DNA of 64,000 bases from Escallonia rubra (lineage: Eukaryota; Streptophyta; Magnoliopsida; Escalloniales; Escalloniaceae). Positions within the stretch are counted from its first letter, which is position 1. Each line of letters begins with the position of its first letter. The stretch lies in contig JAVXUO010000425.1 in assembly GCA_033065855.1 (NCBI GenBank), positions 620,001-684,000 on the forward strand. Direction: 5' to 3'. Position numbers and translations under genes: made by a program. This document shows positions 45,600-56,889 of this stretch, piece after piece. Below the pieces are notes generated by a model. It did no database searches and had not been told where the DNA came from. It worked only from the letters and a program-made list of their open reading frames with translations.

Positions 45600-46600
45600 T
45601 TCCCGAAAATTAGAAAAAAAATCATTTGGTCCTTTATTTCGCGAGGCCCGAAGCGAGGCCCAAATCTCATAAAATGAACATTTTCTCTGAATTAAGCCCA
45701 GACAAGCCCAAAACCTTTTTTTTAGAGATTTTCACTGAATTGCAAAGAGGTCTACAAATATGAAAAGAAGATACATATGGCAGGATGTTACTTGCAAACC
45801 CCATTTGATTACAAGAAAAGAAAATTATGGGCGTGCGTTCTTGTGGTTTTGTTCTTGCAATCAAATTCGCAAATGAAGTGTTGAATATAAAGTTTGCAGT
45901 CAGATATTGTTAAAAAAGGGAAGGGTAGCGTAGAAATACTTCTATCGTCGCCGGTTGCGGTAGCAGTAGTGGAGGGTATGAACGACGGCACGCGACGGCA
46001 GGGTGGAGATGGACGCTGATGAGAGAAAAGGTGGCGGTGGCGGTGGCTTATAGGGTATGCAAGGCGGCAGATAGGGTTTGCAACGTCAACGATGGGTGAA
46101 GGCGGCAACGGGAGATGGTGACGGCGGACGAAGGTGGCGACGATTTGGGCTATGGGATAAAGAGAGTGTTTTTTGTCGAGAGAGTGAATGAAATACTTTT
46201 TGCGCGTTAAACCTTATATACATTTTTTAATTTTGCTTTCATTCTATACCATTTTTTTTTCTTAAATGTAGAGGGTGATATTACGTCGAATTTGTTAGCT
46301 CTAAAATGATCATTAAAAACTTTTCATTTTTCTAGGTAAAATGTCTTTAGTTCCGGTAAGCTCCAACCAGTTACAACCTATCAAAATAAGAAGAACACAA
46401 TCATCGATGGTATAGCAACAAAATTAACAGGATTGGCCCGATTTTGTTAACGAGGTGTCAACTTGTGTTTGTATGGCCTTAGCGTTTGCAATAACTAGCG
46501 TTTTCTTCTTTTATGGATATGACTTTAGAAGAGATCATCTTCGTGCAAAGATGGCATATTGCATAAGGCATTCGTCATTGATTATTTGTCGGCGATAACA
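45600..46600. other. Intergenic, upstream of the USP39 gene
   Basis: Holds the presumed USP39 promoter, and a GC-rich low-complexity stretch with ggtggcggtggc at 45945-46140. No gene is seen. Confidence 0.45.
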
Positions 46601-46639
46601 AGAACTACTTGAGTGATAATAAGTCGATACAAAGAGTTG

Positions 46640-46900
46640 ACTTTGACTTGTGTTCACGAACAATAAAGAGAAGAGAGGTCCGCATTTTTTTGTTCCCCGT
46701 CTCTAACCTAGTTAGCTTGCTTTTTAAGCGTTTGTTCCCTTGCACGAAGTTTACTTTTCTCTTCTATCTTGGCCTTGAACATCTCCTTTTCAGCATTTAT
46801 TACCTCATTTCTGGTATAAGACTGAACATGAGTACCGAAAAAAAGGAGATGTATAGGCAAAGATAGAAGAAAACAGTGAGCTTTACTTTACGCGAGAGAA
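46640..46900. repeat. Inverted pair of decayed coiled-coil coding units
   Basis: On the minus strand 46640-46800 reads about AEKEMFKAKIEEKSKLRARE, then a stop. On the plus strand 46825-46890 reads NMSTEKKEMYRQR, then a stop. Both resemble the units at 55290-55600 (NMTAEHKEMFKIKIEE), so one duplicated piece lies inverted next to another. The parent gene is unknown. Confidence 0.55.
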
Positions 46901-46969
46901 CCGTCTGTAAATAAATGAGCTTACCAAGTTAGAGAGATAGAGAACAAAAAAAATGTATACATTTCTTTT

Positions 46970-47210
46970 CTTTATCGTTAATGAGCACAAATTAAAGTGA
47001 ACTCTTTTGTATTGCCTTGTTTTTACTATATTTTTAATTAATGGTGACTTATTTGTAATTAATTATTGTAAGATGTACAATTATTAATTTGATAGGATTA
47101 CTCTCTGCCCTTTTCAAAATTATAATTCTGTATAAAATTCTGACACTAAATTAGTTTTTATCAGCAACAAATACTCAGCGCTAAATATATCTTGTAATAT
47201 GTCAGATTTT
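46970..47210 (+). repeat. Segmental duplication 1 (partner 55585-55765)
   Basis: Shares taaagtgaactctttt, then taaaattctgacactaaat and gacaaatac motifs in the same order and orientation with 55585-55765. Confidence 0.6.
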
Positions 47211-48219
47211 ACTAAATTTGATATCTTGTAATAGTGTGAGAAATCAAATAATCAGCAAGTGTCGTGCTTCACTTGTTTCAAAAACTGTTGTAGTCTTAGT
47301 GTGCACGCACGACCGACTTTGTGTCTTATTTGGTACACCTCATGGTTGTCGTTTATTTTTTTAAATTGTTAATTTTGTTCATAATTCTTTGGTAAACTGT
47401 AGTTTAGCATATGATTTCAGGAGGGGGTTCATATGCCATATGTAGCTTTATGTTTCTTTTTCTTTTGCTTTTTTTCTTCTAATTAATTGTCCATCAAAGT
47501 CTACATGATACTCATGAGAAAGGGGTTCTTACTAAGACTTTTCGCACTTATTGATTTCAGAAAATGAGTTGCTTCAAATATGATTACCTGAGTATATCCA
47601 GCCGCATTTATAAGGCAAAAAAAGATTCAACTTAAGGAACCTTAGTTTAAGATTGCAAGTGATTAGTATTTATCGAACTTAATTTATTTGCTTTCTTAAC
47701 ATTTTCGAAAATTTGAACTTCTTTTGTGTCGTGTCTCTTCTTTTTTCTTTTTTTGGTTCATATTATGTCTATGCTTTTTAAAGATCTAATCATCCAAGAT
47801 TAATTAGAAGTGCAAAAGCACAACTTATAGCCACAACAATAATATTATTATTATTTTCAAGAAAAGATACTGAAATATAAAGATCAAAAAGTCAAAGGTT
47901 AATGGGTCGGGTCGGAAACTGGGTTGGGTAAGAAATTATTCATATTGCTTTGGATCTTGGCAAATGTCACATGTTCAGATAGTGAATTAAATCAATTCAT
48001 TTGATAATTAATCTCGTTAATTCACAAATAAGTAGATTTAAATGAGTCAGCTATCCTTGTTTTCCCAAATCATTAGACTCGAATTCAAACCCCAAAGTCA
48101 CCTATTCATTTTGTCAGTGCTAGCATGTACTTTGACAAGGGATGGCTTGAATTAATAGTGATATAATGTTGCTTTATCCATAACAACTATTTACTGCCAG
48201 TTATTTACCCTATTTATTA
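47211..48219. other. Intergenic
   Basis: AT-rich, no gene or clear element recognised. Confidence 0.4.
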
Positions 48220-48530
48220 AGAGCGCGACCGGAGATAAGAGTTCCAGCTCATTGGTCAAAAGTTATAAAAAAAATGAGCACAAGTTTGAAGGGTTAAGGC
48301 GTTAAGCTCTTTGAAAAGTGATAAGAACTCTACTATTGATGTTAAAGATTGCCCTATATATACACACACTTATGTGAACGATGAACAAAATATATCATCA
48401 TTTTATAATCGAAAATACTCACAAAAAACAGTGTAATATTTTTTCAGACCACCAACATTTTGCAAACTCATGAATAATTTTACTTGACTCATAATGTTGT
48501 TGATTTTTAAGTAGTAACTTAAGCTCACTT
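48220..48530 (+). repeat. Segmental duplication 2 (partner 56195-56470)
   Basis: Shares gagttccagctcattggtca, then acaagtttgaaggg, gatgaacaa, agtgtaat and ttgcaaactcat/gtg with 56195-56470, same orientation. Confidence 0.65.
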
Positions 48531-48792
48531 GGTATATCGTAAACCATCAACATTGCACCATATGAAATCATTTCAACAGATTTAGGAATGATTTTTGACA
48601 TTGCAGTTAATAGGGAATTAAACTCACAAGAAAAGACATAGAATAGCCGGAAGAAAATCTTTCCATTTCCATATCAAATCAAACCATTATGAATACTGTG
48701 CAAGCTCCAGCAAACCAATTATGTACAAAATGCAGGCGAAGAGCAATAAATGGTGCTGAGAGCTCTAGAGTGAGATAGAGCTCTAGAGTGAG

Positions 48793-49205
48793 TGGTTAAT
48801 TAATGTAAACATGGTGTTTGGCTTCAAGACTCTGACTACAACTATAAGATTGAATTGGAGGAACTTTCGAAGTCAACATCCAATACCTCCAGCAAAATAC
48901 TTTCTCTGTTCGATAATACGCTATATTTGACTCACACATTTATTTATAAGATGAATTATTTTTTTATTTTACGCGGTGGAAAATTAAATATGAAGATTTT
49001 TTTTTAAATAAGTATAAAAAGTATAAACATGGAAAAAAAAAAACTTATGGAATCTTTTTAAATTTGAAAAGTTATCAAATTTTTTACGATGGCTCGGAAA
49101 ATATATGAGTAATATATATATTAGACAAAAAGAGTAGATGAGAAAACAAATCTTATCAATGCACCAAAGCCCATAGAACTTTACATTTAGAACAGAGGGA
49201 AACTC
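48793..49205 (-). pseudogene. Truncated copy of USP39 exon 2 and intron
   Basis: 48793-48830 (atgtaaacatggtgtttggc, cttcaagactctgac) matches the USP39 coding exon 2 at about 44377-44420. About 75 bp of the exon, coding the zinc-finger cysteines, are missing. Then ggaactttcgaagtcaacat and ccaatacctccagcaaaa match the exon start and splice site at 44505-44540. After the Stowaway element, gatgagaaaacaaatcttatc continues the intron (44545 onward). It is a dead fragment of the gene about 4 kb away, same orientation. Confidence 0.88.
48900..49134. mobile_element. Stowaway-like MITE
   Basis: 235 bp between ta dinucleotides (48898-48899 and 49135-49136). Left end ctttctctgttcgataatac, right end (reverse) ctctttttgtctaatatata, like the ctccctcygtcc ends of Stowaway elements. 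Its removal joins the two halves of the USP39 fragment, which proves the borders. Confidence 0.88.
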
Positions 49206-49224
49206 GGGGATTGAAGTTGTGGGA

Positions 49225-49585
49225 GTATTTTTGTAGAAATAAGGTTGATACTAGTATCTATTTTAAAGTTATTGTTTAGCTTTATATCCTCCATAATTGA
49301 ATCTCTGTCAAAAAGCTATTAAATCATTTTTATATCATCTTTTTGTTGGTCTATAATTATGGTCAAAGTGTTTTATTACTCCTATAACATTTTTTTAGGT
49401 AAGGTTTCAAGAGCGGACATATGATGTCACATATCTCTTAATTAGTATGTTCTTTGATATGGCTTGATAGTGTTCAAAGTATATAAATTCCTCTCAAAAA
49501 TTATTTGTCAAGCACATTTGCTAAGAAAGTTCATATATTAGAGGAGAGCGAGACAACAGATCAAAAGCCACAAAAATGGGGTAAG
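49225..49585 (+). repeat. Segmental duplication 3 (partner 51828-52190)
   Basis: Long match to 51828-52190 in the same orientation: aataaggttgatactagt, agctttatatcctccataat, tcaaaaagctattaaatcat, atctcttaattagta, cacatttgctaagaaagtt. Confidence 0.85.
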
Positions 49586-50590
49586 GTTGAAGTATGCTCA
49601 ACCAATAGACGCAGTCGTAAAATGTTTTCAGTTTTGCATAAGAACGATGCAAGTACTTTAAAGAATTTACAGTTGTTGCATCGGGACTTATTTGGACATG
49701 CTATTGTTAAGCGTTGCGTTTTTGTCGCAGTATGCGATTGGTAAAGTTGTACTTGAGTGACATTTTGTAACATAAGGATGAACTTCTTGAATGGATTCTT
49801 TAACCTTATTTGAATTTGAAATCAGAAGCCCCCAAAGCTTACTCACAATGGAAACGCTGAACTTTAAAGGATTCTCTAATTGGTATTGTATTAATTGCGA
49901 CTTAGCGGGTTGCAGAGGGGAAAAAATTGAATAGTCCAAGAGATGTTTAGCATTATGCTTCTTGAAAACAAACTTCTAAAGGGTTTTCTGACGGAGGTTG
50001 TGAATACCTTACGAGTCTTAATCTTTTTGTCGTAATTTTTGAAATATGCCATCTTCTAACAAAATTAAGACAATTCGTCGTTTGCTATAAACTAGTTTGG
50101 GCAACGAAAAGGTATGCCATTTGTTATTATAGAATAATAATCTGGGGGTAATTTTTGTGCTGCATTCCCTCGACAACAACATGGATTCCATAACTCATTT
50201 TCCAAACTTGTGGACCTAAAAGCTTGAAAAGGTAGTGTGGATAGCAATAGTTTGTGTACTCTGCATGGGAAATTAATTTTTTTATATAGCTTGGTATGTA
50301 TTACTACCTCATGAAAATTAGTAACGGCCTACATGTAAAACTTTGGCAATTTATAGTCTAATCGATATGAACTTTAGAGGGTTAATAGTACATGCTAACA
50401 TAAATGAATGCAACTGAGAATCTCTGCCAAGCAGATTTGCTCATAACGTTCATTTAAGAAACTGTGGCTTGCTGCTGTAGGGTAGGTACAAGATAGGACA
50501 GCTTTGTAGTCTGTAGGAGTAACTCCTCCCCTGCCCCCACTTTCAACGCCCCCACCCACGCCAGGCTCCCCAAGAACCTTTATCTCCCTC
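49586..50590. other. Intergenic
   Basis: No gene or element recognised. The right end is presumably the promoter of the CxxCxxC exon copy 1. Confidence 0.4.
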
Positions 50591-50597
50591 TATAAAG
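50591..50597 (+). promoter_or_regulatory. TATA box upstream of CxxCxxC exon copy 1
   Basis: tataaag, followed by a CT-rich leader (ttctctctctcgctctctct). It is 280 bp before the ATG at 50877. Confidence 0.5.
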
Positions 50598-50864
50598 TTC
50601 TCTCTCTCGCTCTCTCTCACGCAGATTCACAGATGGGAGGTGAATGGTGCTTTTAAAATGGTATACAAACCTGCTTTTTTGGTGGAGAGAAGAACCTGAT
50701 ACCCATGCCCCCAAGCCCTCTCTTGTTGATGTGTGAGTGGGTGGTGCTCTTTCCTCAACTCTTAGATCTCTCTCTTCTCTCCTTGTTTCTTTTTTTTCCC
50801 AATCTTTCTCCCATTTTCTCTGTCCAAAACCATCGTCCTCACTGAAAGTAGAGCTTCATCACAA

Positions 50865-50981
50865 CCTCTGCTTACCATGGTTACAGCAGAGGATCTGTGT
50901 CCATGGTGTAGACACTGTTATGGTTCCTTCTTTGAAGGGTCCATCATGAAGCAGCTTGAGGGAAACTGGGAAATTAAAGGT
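50865..50981 (+). pseudogene. CxxCxxC first exon, copy 1 (likely broken)
   Basis: From ATG at 50877 the frame gives MVTAEDLCPWCRHCYGSFFE then GSIMKQLEGNWEIK and ends at a donor (aaag|gtaacc, gt at 50982). It is nearly identical to 54524-54650. The upstream ATG of copy 2 (MDTQPLLT) is lost here, and no second exon like 55005-55069 was found downstream. Shortly after, 21 bases of the exon are repeated (51047-51067). I do not recognise the protein. The motif C-x2-C-x2-C could bind metal, but this is inference. Confidence 0.5.
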
Positions 50982-51067
50982 AACCTCCTCCCTCTTTTCA
51001 TCTGATGTTCTTCCTGGGATCAGACTTGTAAATCACTTTCTTCGCACACTGTTATGGTTCCTTCTTT

Positions 51068-51827
51068 AAATTGGTAAGTCTACGTTCCCTTTTTCTTCCT
51101 TTTGGAGCACAGTGAAACTAAAGTTTGTAGGAGTAAATTTATAGCAATTATGAAAAGTATCAACAGAATTTCAACTATTAGAATCTGTGCGAGCTGCACT
51201 TTTGGCCAAGGGTACAATTTTTAGATGACGCTATACAGATAAGAGATAAATTATCTAATGCTATGTTTGATGACATGTTCATCGAGACATCATGCAGTTT
51301 CCAATTGTCCGAGGAAAAAAATAAAAAATGAATAGTCAGAATTCTTTTTTCATAATGAGTTTTTTTTTCATTTCTCACTATCTTTTTGTTGCAGGGGGTA
51401 ATAATGGCATAGAATTCCACGAGAGCTGCAACAATCTATTCGTGGTCAAACCACATGCGCTTGTTGTCAGGAACAAATCTTCTTTTGCCATCTTCCACTG
51501 GTCTCTTATTTCTATACTAGTGTGGATTAGGCAATAGCCCGACGAACACAAGTGGGAGTACTATAGTCAAGACGAAAAACATAAAGTGTTTTCGCTTTGT
51601 CTCTACTTTGATGAACGTCTTCGTAGAAGATTCGATGAAAAAGTTTGATATCTATTTAATTTTTAGTACATACTAGTTCCTTGTTTCCCTCTGGATGTGA
51701 CCGGGTTTTTCACAGTATCGATATTTTTGGACAATCTTTCTTTTAGTAAAATTTTTGTTTGGGAGATCGCAGAGTATGTGATCTCGATCGATCTATTTAT
51801 ATACTGGCTATAGATTAGAGTGAAGCT
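51068..51827. other. Intergenic
   Basis: No further exon or element recognised. Confidence 0.4.
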
Positions 51828-52190
51828 TGGGGGTTGAAGTTGTTGGTGTATTTTGGCAGGAATAAGGTTGATACTAGTGTCTACTTTAAATTTATGGTTC
51901 AGCTTTATATCCTCCATAATGAGGTCTCTATCAAAAAGCTATTAAATCATTGTTTTGTATCATTTTTTTGTTGGTCCATAATTGTGGTCAAAGTATTTTA
52001 TTATAATATTTTTTAGGTAAGGTTTCTGGAGTCACTTATCTCTTAATTAGTAGGTTCTTCGGTATGGCTTGATAGTATTGAAAGTAGATAAATGCCTCTC
52101 AAAAATTTTCTGTCAATCACATTTGCTAAGAAAGTTTATATATTGGGGGAGAGCAAGACAACCGGTCAAAAGCTACAAAAATGGGATTAC
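51828..52190 (+). repeat. Segmental duplication 3, second copy
   Basis: Partner of 49225-49585, diverged by scattered substitutions and small gaps. Confidence 0.85.
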
Positions 52191-52681
52191 GATAATAAAT
52201 AAATGTCGTCAATTGTATTTTAGCAAGAAAAGATTATCGTTATCATATTTAATGACAGTAATAAAATACTTTAGGGATAATCTTTTGTCACTTAAATATT
52301 CATTGGCCAATTCTTTAGGTGACTTCATCTTGAATTCTTTTGCCGAAAGATATTCACTAGTAAAAGCAACAACATCAGTACAAGTTGAGTACCAGTAAAT
52401 GCAAAAGCACAGTGCATCTTGTCAGTCTTTAACTAGGACGAAATAACACTAATTTTTATCGTCGCCAAAAGTATCGAATCCTCCTATTTTTTCTTGGATA
52501 CGAGGTTTAGACCATGCCACACAGCGGTGCTTTGAAATAATGTCTCTTAGATTTCAGCTCATGTTACATACGGATGGAAAGTGAAGTTGTGTCTTTATTT
52601 TAAGCATTTTTCTTCTGGCAGCCATGATTATTTTGTAATTTATAACTTAAACGTGAACACATGAATCCTTATATTCTTCTT
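52191..52681. other. Intergenic
   Basis: Nothing recognised. Confidence 0.4.
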
Positions 52682-53352
52682 GGGACGAGTACGGTTCAGC
52701 TTGGTTCAATTTGGGAGGTTAAAACGGTAAGTAGAAGCGTTACGTCTCGATTTGAAAGATCTTGAACCAAATAAGCCAAACACCATCGTTTTGAATATTT
52801 GGTTTAGTTGGTTTAAACAGTTTGATTTCTTCGTTTGCGCCCATTTAAAAAAGTTGTCCTTTGCACCACCTATTATTCAATCTAAATATATTTCAAAATT
52901 AAGGTTATGTTTTATCTAAATTACACATAATCTAATTACATTCAATATCTTAGTGATTGTGCTCATAGAGGATAGAATGCAAACTCTATTACGCCTTTGT
53001 CATTAATGTATGAGAAAAAATGAGTGAAGATACATGAGATATTAATCATTACAATTTTGTATTATAAGTGCGCTCATTAGTTTTTCTTTTCTTTTAACTT
53101 TCAGGGTTTTATTTATTTGGTTTTGTGTAGTACTATGTATGTGAAAATTAACGGTGAATGTTATTGAAAATAAATTAATACGTCATAGGTCGGTTTGGTT
53201 AAGTTTGTGATCAGTTTCAAAAAGTTAATCCATGAATTGAACCCCACTGAGGCCCGTTTCAGAAATATGAACACGAACCATGAAGATTTTTGAACTCCTC
53301 GAAGTAAAACAATTCGGTTTGAACGGCTTGAGGGCTTAGATCGGTTTGAACG
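52682..53352. mobile_element. hAT-like MITE, ggttcgg family, copy 3
   Basis: Homologous along most of its length to 36456-37118 (attacacataatctaattac, cctttgtcattaatgtatga, gtactatgtatgtgaaaatt). Ends (gggacgagtacggttcagc and cggtttgaacgggt) are decayed; borders approximate. Confidence 0.65.
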
Positions 53353-54357
53353 GGTTTTTTCGTCAGGTTTGTCAAGGACTTTACTACCTGTGATGTCTAA
53401 GCTGTAAACAGGGATTTTATAATCAGTTTTGAGAAATCTTAGTGAGCTTTCTGGTTATCGTATATCCTCCTCATTCAAGAACATAGTTCATTCTATGAAC
53501 TAAAACTGCTACCAAGAGGCACTACTCAATAAGATGATTGGTGACACATTTTTTGTTGAGACATTTTGCAGTTTTTATTGTTATCACAAGAAAAATACGA
53601 GGACAGGAAAAAAGGTTGATAATGTGTTTCTTTTCAAAAAATAAAAATATCCGTTTCTCACTCTCTTTGTGGCACCGGATCTCTCTCTCTTGGATACATG
53701 AGATTCAGACACGAATTTCCAACCTTTTCTTTTCAACTTTTACTTTTTTTGGTAAATGAGAAGAGAACGACATTGATAATATAAAGTTTATAAGATTTTC
53801 GCTGATCACTCATTTTTTTACTTTACATTTGTAACATGAAACGAAAAATAAAAACATGACATGTCATGACCAAAACAAGCACTGACTATTAAAATTACAT
53901 ATTGAAAACCCACAAGCAATGTTGACTATTACAATTTATAATTACTATTACAATTACACGTTGAAGCAGAACTCGTCAACCTAAGGAATGTTAACCCAAA
54001 TAAGGAGTTATCACTGCCACAATATTCACACCCTTCCACCGCCACTTCCACTCACCAATGTCGATTGTGTGTGTTGGGACACTGATCATCGCAACAATTA
54101 CAACATAACGGGTGATACTGAATGGGTATCAGTCAAAAACGAGTTAAGAGAGAAGAAATGGCCAACATGACCTTAAAAAACTGAAGGGCAAGCGGAATGC
54201 AGAGAAGACATTAAATCCATAGCTACCACTGGTAGAATATTGAAAGCCATGTACACGGCATGTTTGCGTTAATGATTCAGCTGTATGGTTGGTAAGCAAT
54301 GTACAGAGTACCGTGCAGGACTAGTGTAGTATTTTGGGTTACATGATTCTAAAGGCT
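53353..54357. other. Intergenic, upstream of CxxCxxC exon copy 2
   Basis: No gene recognised; the right end serves as presumed promoter. Confidence 0.4.
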
Positions 54358-54365
54358 TATAAATA
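54358..54365 (+). promoter_or_regulatory. TATA box of the CxxCxxC gene, copy 2
   Basis: tataaata, 158 bp before the ATG at 54524, with a CT-rich leader between (gtctctctctttcttgatc). Confidence 0.6.
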
Positions 54366-54523
54366 CCCATCACCAGGAAATCACCCATCACATAAAGAGT
54401 GTCAGTTTCCCCTCCATTGCACTTGAAAGTCTCTCTCTTTCTTGATCTTTTCAGACCTCTCTCTCTCTCCTCGTGGTGAACTGAAGGCCATTTTCACGTG
54501 ATAAAGCTGCTGCTTTGCCTCAC

Positions 54524-55069
54524 ATGGACACACAACCTCTGCTTACCATGGTTACAGCAGAGGATCTGTGTCCATGGTGTAGACACTGTTATGGTTCCTT
54601 CTTTGATGGTTCCATCATGAAGCAGCTTGAGGGAAACTGGGAAACCAAAGGTAACCTCCCTCTGTCCATCTAATCTTCTTCCTTAGATCAGACTTGTAAA
54701 TCACTTTCTTCACACATTGAACTGATTGCTTTGAGGGTTACTGAGATTTTGATATGGTTTCCAAAATCCCTTATGATATCTTAGAGTATGTTCTGATATA
54801 TATATATATATATATAGCCGGAGAACTGACTATTTTTCCAATTGCTATCTAGTTGTCCACATGCGATTCTTTTGGGTTAACGTAAAATTATACTGCTGTA
54901 AGTACACGAGCCCACAGGGCAGGGTATTACCATCTCTTTTGTAACTTTCGGGAGTTTGATGTTCTAAGCTGCATTCTCTCTTTGTATTTTCTTTTCTATT
55001 TCAGATACCGGCAACATTGCATGCAATAGTAAAGCGGTGTTTGCTAATTATGGTAAAAAGCATGCCAAG
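54524..55069 (+). CDS. Unrecognised small gene, CxxCxxC exon copy 2 (partial model)
   Basis: Exon 1 (54524-54650) gives MDTQPLLTMVTAEDLCPWCR then HCYGSFFDGSIMKQLEGNWE and TK, ending at a clear donor (aaag|gtaacc). A possible exon 2 (55005-55069) follows a pyrimidine-rich acceptor (tctatttcag) and continues in phase with DTGNIACNSKAVFANYGKKH then AK, ending at gccaag|gtactc. No third exon could be fixed; decayed coiled-coil units at 55290-55600 may be the remains of it. A TATA box and CT-rich leader favour a real transcribed start. The start codon lies near a stem-loop (54536-54563). I do not know this family; the cysteine cluster might bind metal. Confidence 0.45.
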
Positions 55070-55289
55070 GTACTCAACAAGTTGATTTACTTTCTTCTAA
55101 ATGAACCTCAATGGTATATACCATTTTCCGTTTCTTTTACAAGTTCTGTTACGCTTTCCACTTATCTAATTTCTTCCATGGCATGCATACCACTTTCGCA
55201 TTGTTTCTTATTGTTACATGAGGAAATAATTAGAATTTGCCTTCGTGTCTATAGAGAATTCTTGTAGAACTCTTGTAGTCATGTCATTC

Positions 55290-55600
55290 AAGTGGTCTAA
55301 GTCAAGAGTCTCTACAAGATTTGAAGAGTCAAGAAGAAGCTGAGCCTAATAGAGTGGATGAGCAGGAACAGAACATGACTGCTGAACACAAGGAGATGTT
55401 CAAGATCAAGATAGAAGAATAAGCGATCATTTCGAAAGTCAGGAGTCTCTACAAGATGACCTAAAAGCTGAAGCGGAAAATGAATACTTAAAACAAGAAG
55501 ATTTTCAAGGCCAAGACAGAAGAAAGAAGCGAGTATTTCAAAAGACAAAAGTCTTTACAAGATGACTTAACAAAGTTAAAGGCTGAGAAAAGTTAAAGTG
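55290..55600 (+). pseudogene. Decayed coiled-coil repeat units
   Basis: Three related units in shifting frames: SQESLQDLKSQEEAE ... NMTAEHKEMFKIKIEE, stop; then SQESLQDDLKAEAENEYLK ... KIFKAKTEERSEYFK; then RQKSLQDDLTKLKAEKS, stop. The charged heptad-like pattern suggests a coiled coil. Frameshifts and stops mean it is not a working exon as read. Related pieces are at 46640-46900. Confidence 0.5.
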
Positions 55601-56889
55601 AACTCTTTGTACTTTGTAATGCCTAGTAATTATTAATGATACCATGTTGTTATCATGTTTAATCACCCTATGAGAGAATTATTATTTATCTTCTTTAAAA
55701 GTATAGCCTAATACAAAATTCTGGCCCTAAATTAGTTTTTGTTATTAGCGACAAATACCTCTAGCAATAACCAGGCTACAAGCAACAATGGTGTAGGTAT
55801 TATTTCCCTTTTATTGTGCTAAGGATGAAGAAGTTGAGAAAGGAAAAGCTCAGCCAATAGACACTCCTAAAATGTTTTTAATTCGCCTAAAAATGATGCG
55901 AGTACTTCAAAAAAATTACGATTATCGTATATTATGCCTCATGAACATTACTAACGGCTTAAACATAAAAAAAATTAGCAATTTGTCGTCTAATCAATAT
56001 AAACATTAAGCAGTATTATCAATTTCCTGAAGTCAAATCCACAAGAAATTGGTAGTCGCTCTCTTGCAAGCAAAGAGCTCAGTCATCTTTATTGTTTGGT
56101 GGGAGTTGGCTGATACATTGATTCTTAATGAGCATGCACTTGATATTGATTTGCCCAGAACGTTGCTTGTTGAGAACTGGCATGTCATTTATTGAGGGAG
56201 AGCGAGAATGGAGATAGAGTTCCAGCTCACTGGTCAAAAGCTATGGAAAATGTGTACAAGTTTGAAGGGTTTGGCTCTCTTGCATAGATAGTCAGATGCA
56301 TATAGATGGAGGATGAACAACAAAATTTATCATCAAATCATAAAAAACGGGCTCACAAGATAGTGTAATGAATTTTCGGGAAACCAATCTTTTGCAAACT
56401 CGTGTAAGTGATTTTACTTGGCTCGTGCTTTCGACCGCATTGTTAATTGTTTAAATAGTAATTTGCTCATTAGCAAATTTTTGTAGAGTTTGGCTTGGAT
56501 GCTAGGAGGTTTTGGACACCGTTGCTAAAGATAGTTAGAAGTAATTTTTTATCATTTACTAAATATATCTATTTTTATTTCTTACCTTTTAAAGTCCGCC
56601 AGTCACGTAATGAAGCGAATGAGACTTTTTGCTCTTTCTTCGTTTGTAACAAATAAATATAGAATAAAATGTACCAATGGCCACCGAACTATGACCTATT
56701 TTTCAATAAAATTACTCCATTTTTTTTGTGCCATTTTGGCCACTGGACTCGCAAATGTGTCCAATTTGGCCATTCGGTCAGCTGTAGTTAAATTATCTCT
56801 GTTAAGTAGTCATGTGCGCCATCAACTGAAGGGCAAAACCATCCATCTTCTCTCTCTCCTTTGAAATTTCCTTTCCTTCTTTTTTTTTG
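55601..56889. other. Intergenic with duplicated segments
   Basis: 55585-55765 pairs with 46970-47210 and 56195-56470 pairs with 48220-48530. At 56665-56800 there is text like a common plant MITE (accaatggccaccgaacta, ccattttggccactggac), borders not resolved. Confidence 0.5.

Noticed and set aside
50737..50949. 70-aa frame overlapping the CxxCxxC exon copy 1
   Set aside because: It is in another frame; the frame conserved between copies 1 and 2 starts at 50877.
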